Source: an uncultured Planctomycetota bacterium (GTDB taxonomy: Bacteria > Planctomycetota > UBA1135 > GCA-002686595). Taken from it: 62,655 bases of DNA. The DNA lies in contig CAIYPP010000099.1 in assembly GCA_903928115.1 (NCBI GenBank), positions 1 to 62,655 on the forward strand. Direction: 5' to 3'. Of the stretch, positions 60,598-62,655 are shown in pieces. The first letter of the stretch is position 1, and the number at the start of each line of letters is the position of its first letter. The position numbers were made by a program, and so were the translations under genes. The notes beneath the pieces are model-generated. The model saw only the letters and a list, made by a program, of their open reading frames with translations, searched no databases and had not been told where the DNA came from.

Positions 60598-61907
60598 CAC
60601 TTCACCTCCTCGCCGACGCAGCAGAGCGCACCGGCACGCGCGAGCCCAGCTCCCCAGCCACCTTCCGCCCACACTCGGTCCTCTTCGATCGCGAGGTCGA
60701 ACACCTTGGCGCCCTCGACCCACGTCTGCTCGACGCGGGTGTAGACCGAGAGCGGCTCGCCCGAGAGCACCACGAAGTCCGCGTCTTTTCCCGGCTCCAA
60801 GCTGCCGACGCGGTCGGCGAGATCGAGCATTTTCGCCCCGTGGAGCGTCAGACCCGCGAGCGCCGTTTCGCGCGAAACGCCGGCGCGAACCGCGAGCGCC
60901 GCGCTGCGCAGGAAGAGCCGCGAGTCGGTGATCCAGTCGTCGGTGTGGAACGCGACGAGCTGCGGCGCGCCGAGCCGCTCGAGCTCCGCCGCCGAGCGCG
61001 CGTCGAAGTCCATCGCCTCCAGCTTGCCGCCCGGAGTGTCGAGCACGATCAGCGAGCACGGCGCGTTCGCGGCGACGATCTCGTCTGCAACCTTCCACGC
61101 CTCGCTCACGTGGTGCAGCACGACGCGGAAGCCAAACTCCTTCGAGAGGCGCAGGACCGTCACGATGTCGTCGTGGCGATGCGTGTGGTGATGGACGATG
61201 CGACGTCCGGAGAGAATCTCGAGCATCGCCTCGTGCCCCAGATCGCGCCCAGGCAGCTTGGACGCGTCGCCCGCGGCGGCGTCGATCTTGCGCTTGTACT
61301 CCTGCGCAGCAAGGAAGCGCTCGCGCACGAGCGCCGCCGACTTGCCGCGCGTCCCCGGGAACGGCGGGTCCTGCTGGCTGTTCGTGCCGTTGGCCATCTT
61401 CATCCCGCCCATGGGCGCGCCGTCCGGGAAGCGATAGCACTGTTCCTCGATCGTGCGGACGTCCTTGTTCTTCAGGTAGATCGTCTGCCCGCTCATCAGG
61501 TGGCCGCTGCCGCTCATCACGTTGAGCGTTGTGATGCCGCCCGCCTGCGCGCGCTGCAGGCCCGCGTCGCGGCAGTTCACCGCGTCGAGCATGCGCACAT
61601 CCGGCTGGATCGGCGCGCTCGAGTCCGCACCCCAGCCGCCGCCGACGTGGCTGTGCGTGTCGACGAGGCCGGGCATCAGCACCTTGCCCTTCACCTCGAC
61701 GACCTTCGCGCCCGCGGGGACTTCGACCGAGCCACGGGCTCCGACGGCGCGGATGCGTCCGAACTGAACCACCACGATGCCGTCGTCGATCGGCGCACCG
61801 GCGATCGGCAGCACGCGCGCGCCGACGAAAGCGTGGGGGAGTTCTTGCGCTGCCGCAGGCACGGACAGCGCGAGCAGAGCGAACAGGAGAGGAGCGTTGC
61901 TTCGCAT
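60597..61907 (-). CDS. Secreted amidohydrolase
   Basis: A 436-residue exported amidohydrolase. ATG 61907 gives MRSNAPLLFALLALSVPAAA-Q, a signal peptide. The metal-binding HxH is LVDTHSHVGGGWG (His85, His87), with HHHTHRHDDIVTVLRL later and FHTDDWITDSRLFL carrying the Asp. It ends with SLEPGKDADFVVLSGEPLSV, the usual beta-sandwich return. It is a paralogue of the gene downstream, and the two form one unit. The substrate is unknown; the group includes imidazolonepropionase and related cyclic-amide hydrolases. Confidence 0.88.
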   Translation of the reverse strand: MRSNAPLLFALLALSVPAAAQELPHAFVGARVLPIAGAPIDDGIVVVQFGRIRAVGARGSVEVPAGAKVVEVKGKVLMPGLVDTHSHVGGGWGADSSAPIQPDVRMLDAVNCRDAGLQRAQAGGITTLNVMSGSGHLMSGQTIYLKNKDVRTIEEQCYRFPDGAPMGGMKMANGTNSQQDPPFPGTRGKSAALVRERFLAAQEYKRKIDAAAGDASKLPGRDLGHEAMLEILSGRRIVHHHTHRHDDIVTVLRLSKEFGFRVVLHHVSEAWKVADEIVAANAPCSLIVLDTPGGKLEAMDFDARSAAELERLGAPQLVAFHTDDWITDSRLFLRSAALAVRAGVSRETALAGLTLHGAKMLDLADRVGSLEPGKDADFVVLSGEPLSVYTRVEQTWVEGAKVFDLAIEEDRVWAEGGWGAGLARAGALCCVGEEVK

Positions 61908-61955
61908 GCAGCCAAGAGTACGGCCGCAGCGCACACACGCGCCAGTCTCTCAGGG

Positions 61956-62252
61956 CTACTTCGCGCGCGCGGCGATCAGCGCATCGAGCTCGCGCCGGAG
62001 CGCGGCGAGGATGTCGTCGTAGCTGAACGTCCCAGCGTCCTCGGGCCCGCGCTTGAGGTTCACGAAGTTGGGCCTGCACCACAGGCCCAGATCGGCGTCA
62101 TCCGTCTCGCCCGGCCCGTTCACGCGGCAGCCCATGACCGCGATCGTGAGGTCGTTCTCCTTCGCGTAGGCCGTCATCTGCTTGACGTCCGCCGCGAGCC
62201 CGACGAAGCGCGCGTTCCCCGATCCCGGGTCCGAGCCGCCGTACTCGAGTCT
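61956..62252 (-). pseudogene. ispG: 3' fragment of ispG (MEP-pathway HMBPP synthase)
   Basis: The last 98 codons of an IspG-like gene. It has the [4Fe-4S]-region motif [20 protein letters not shown] and ends [17 protein letters not shown]. The open frame begins only at 62252 ([20 protein letters not shown]), directly after a TAG at 62253-62255. A normal IspG would continue upstream through the CPxCG cluster ligands and the TIM barrel, so the fragment is cut off on its 5' side. The break lies inside a 71-bp direct repeat. ispG is essential wherever the MEP pathway is the only isoprenoid route, so an intact copy is expected elsewhere. Confidence 0.75.
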
Positions 62253-62289
62253 CTACCAGCAATTCCGAAACAGCCCGCGACCGCGAGCC
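62219..62289. repeat. 71-bp direct repeat, copy 1
   Basis: Spans the ispG break: about 31 bp of ispG coding sequence plus 40 bp of non-ispG sequence (ending CCGCGAGCC). Copy 2 is at 62366-62436, 147 bp away, with 3 mismatches of 71. Because the unit already contains the junction, the junction formed before the duplication. Confidence 0.85.
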
Positions 62290-62290
62290 T

Positions 62291-62363
62291 CTCCGTGCCT
62301 TCGTGGCCCCTGTGCTTCTTCTGCTTGACTCAGAGAGAACACAAGAGCCGCGGAGGTGCGGAG
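62291..62363. repeat. Imperfect inverted repeat between the 71-bp repeats
   Basis: Two 32-nt arms, 62291-62322 and 62332-62363, with a 9-nt spacer. 22 of 32 positions are complementary, and about half of the mismatches would be G-U pairs in RNA. The arms carry CTCCG...CTTGTG-like pyrimidine-rich sequence. It looks like a dispersed palindromic element or an IS end structure. Confidence 0.5.
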
Positions 62364-62365
62364 CT

Positions 62366-62436
62366 CCGATCCCGGCCCCGAGCCGCCGTACTCGAGTCTC
62401 TACCGGCAATTCCGAAACAGCCCGCGACCGCGAGCC
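62366..62436. repeat. 71-bp direct repeat, copy 2
   Basis: Second copy of 62219-62289. It lies 24 bp before the transposase start at 62461 and may include the IS91-type element terminus. The interval 62253-62460 holds only these repeats and the inverted repeat. Confidence 0.85.
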
Positions 62437-62460
62437 GCTGCCGACAGTCCGTGGCTTCGC

Positions 62461-62655
62461 ATGCAGCTGCGCAGCGAGATCCACGTCCGGCGTCGGCGCA
62501 AGCCCGAGCGCGGCGCACTCCACCAAGTGCTGCTCACGCACGTCGAGACCTTCCTCGAGCGCGCCCGTGCTCCCGATTCCTGCCACGGCCTGCCGCGTTT
62601 CGTCGAGCGCGAGCTGCGCCGCTACCTCGAGTGCGGCCTGCTCGCCCACGGCTTC
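62461..62655 (+). CDS. IS91-family transposase, N-terminal part (window edge)
   Basis: The open frame from ATG 62461 (MQLRSEIHVRRRRKPERGAL) runs to the window end (65 residues). It contains HQVLLTHVETFLERARAPDS and GLPRFVERELRRYLECGLLA-HGF, the conserved start of IS91-type Y2 transposases, which use rolling-circle transposition. The zinc-binding and catalytic parts would lie beyond the window. This copy is not visibly damaged, unlike the C-terminal remnant at 34270. The two are probably related elements. Confidence 0.8.
   Translation, partial: MQLRSEIHVRRRRKPERGALHQVLLTHVETFLERARAPDSCHGLPRFVERELRRYLECGLLAHGF

Noticed and set aside
1-62655. CRISPR arrays, tRNA or rRNA genes
   Set aside because: No regularly spaced repeats, cloverleaf or rRNA-like sequence was recognised by reading; a covariance-model search would settle tRNA and small RNA genes.

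Overview
This is a high-GC chromosomal window from a Gram-negative bacterium. The envelope is supported by P-ring and L-ring flagellar genes, a DsbD-type thiol transporter, lipoproteins and GmhA. Tandem secreted beta-helix proteins with a shared leader, many secreted multihaem or propeller proteins, a large DsbD with duplicated N-terminal domains and an amidohydrolase pair suggest a planctomycete-like organism. That placement is inference; there is no rRNA or other marker here.

Layout. 1-3152: secreted proteins on the minus strand, including two tandem beta-helix paralogues. 3331-5778: dsbD, whose thioredoxin CxxC motif is interrupted by an in-frame TGA followed by a perfect hairpin, so it reads as a selenoprotein (UxxC). 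5896-13641: HDOD regulator, Ogt, feoAB under a Fur-like box, rpiA, and a large beta-propeller/dihaem cytochrome. 13963-28635: a flagellar hook/rod/ring island in two transcription units, fliK-flgD-flgE and flgF-G-A-H-I-J-N-K-L plus a small unknown gene and a GNAT acetyltransferase, with hpf and a strong terminator between them. Each unit starts at a near-perfect sigma-54 site lying so close to the start codon that the mRNA would be almost leaderless.

28687-36174: LOG-like fusion protein, EamA transporter, DUF4236 pair, then an amino-sugar/peptidoglycan set (nagB, AGE epimerase, NamZ/DUF1343). A decayed IS91-family transposase and a duplicated 97-bp tail of the epimerase gene lie inside this set. 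36270-53181: secreted proteins, three GT-C type membrane glycosyltransferases, DUF952-cupin fusion, FAD oxidoreductase, exported methyltransferase, P2-type cation ATPase, and a GT2-methyltransferase fusion. 53251-61907: dihaem peroxidase, gmhA, HMA protein, rmuC, hydrolase, membrane proteins and two secreted amidohydrolases. 61956-62655: the 3' end of ispG, cut off and joined through 71-bp direct repeats to the 5' end of a second IS91-family transposase that runs off the window.

Genes are packed tightly. Several same-strand pairs overlap by the start/stop codon, and four convergent pairs interleave their stop codons in 4 bp. No tRNA, rRNA or CRISPR array was seen. The main points for follow-up are the Sec-containing DsbD, the leaderless sigma-54 flagellar promoters, and the two IS91-associated rearrangements with gene-tail copies or fragments.
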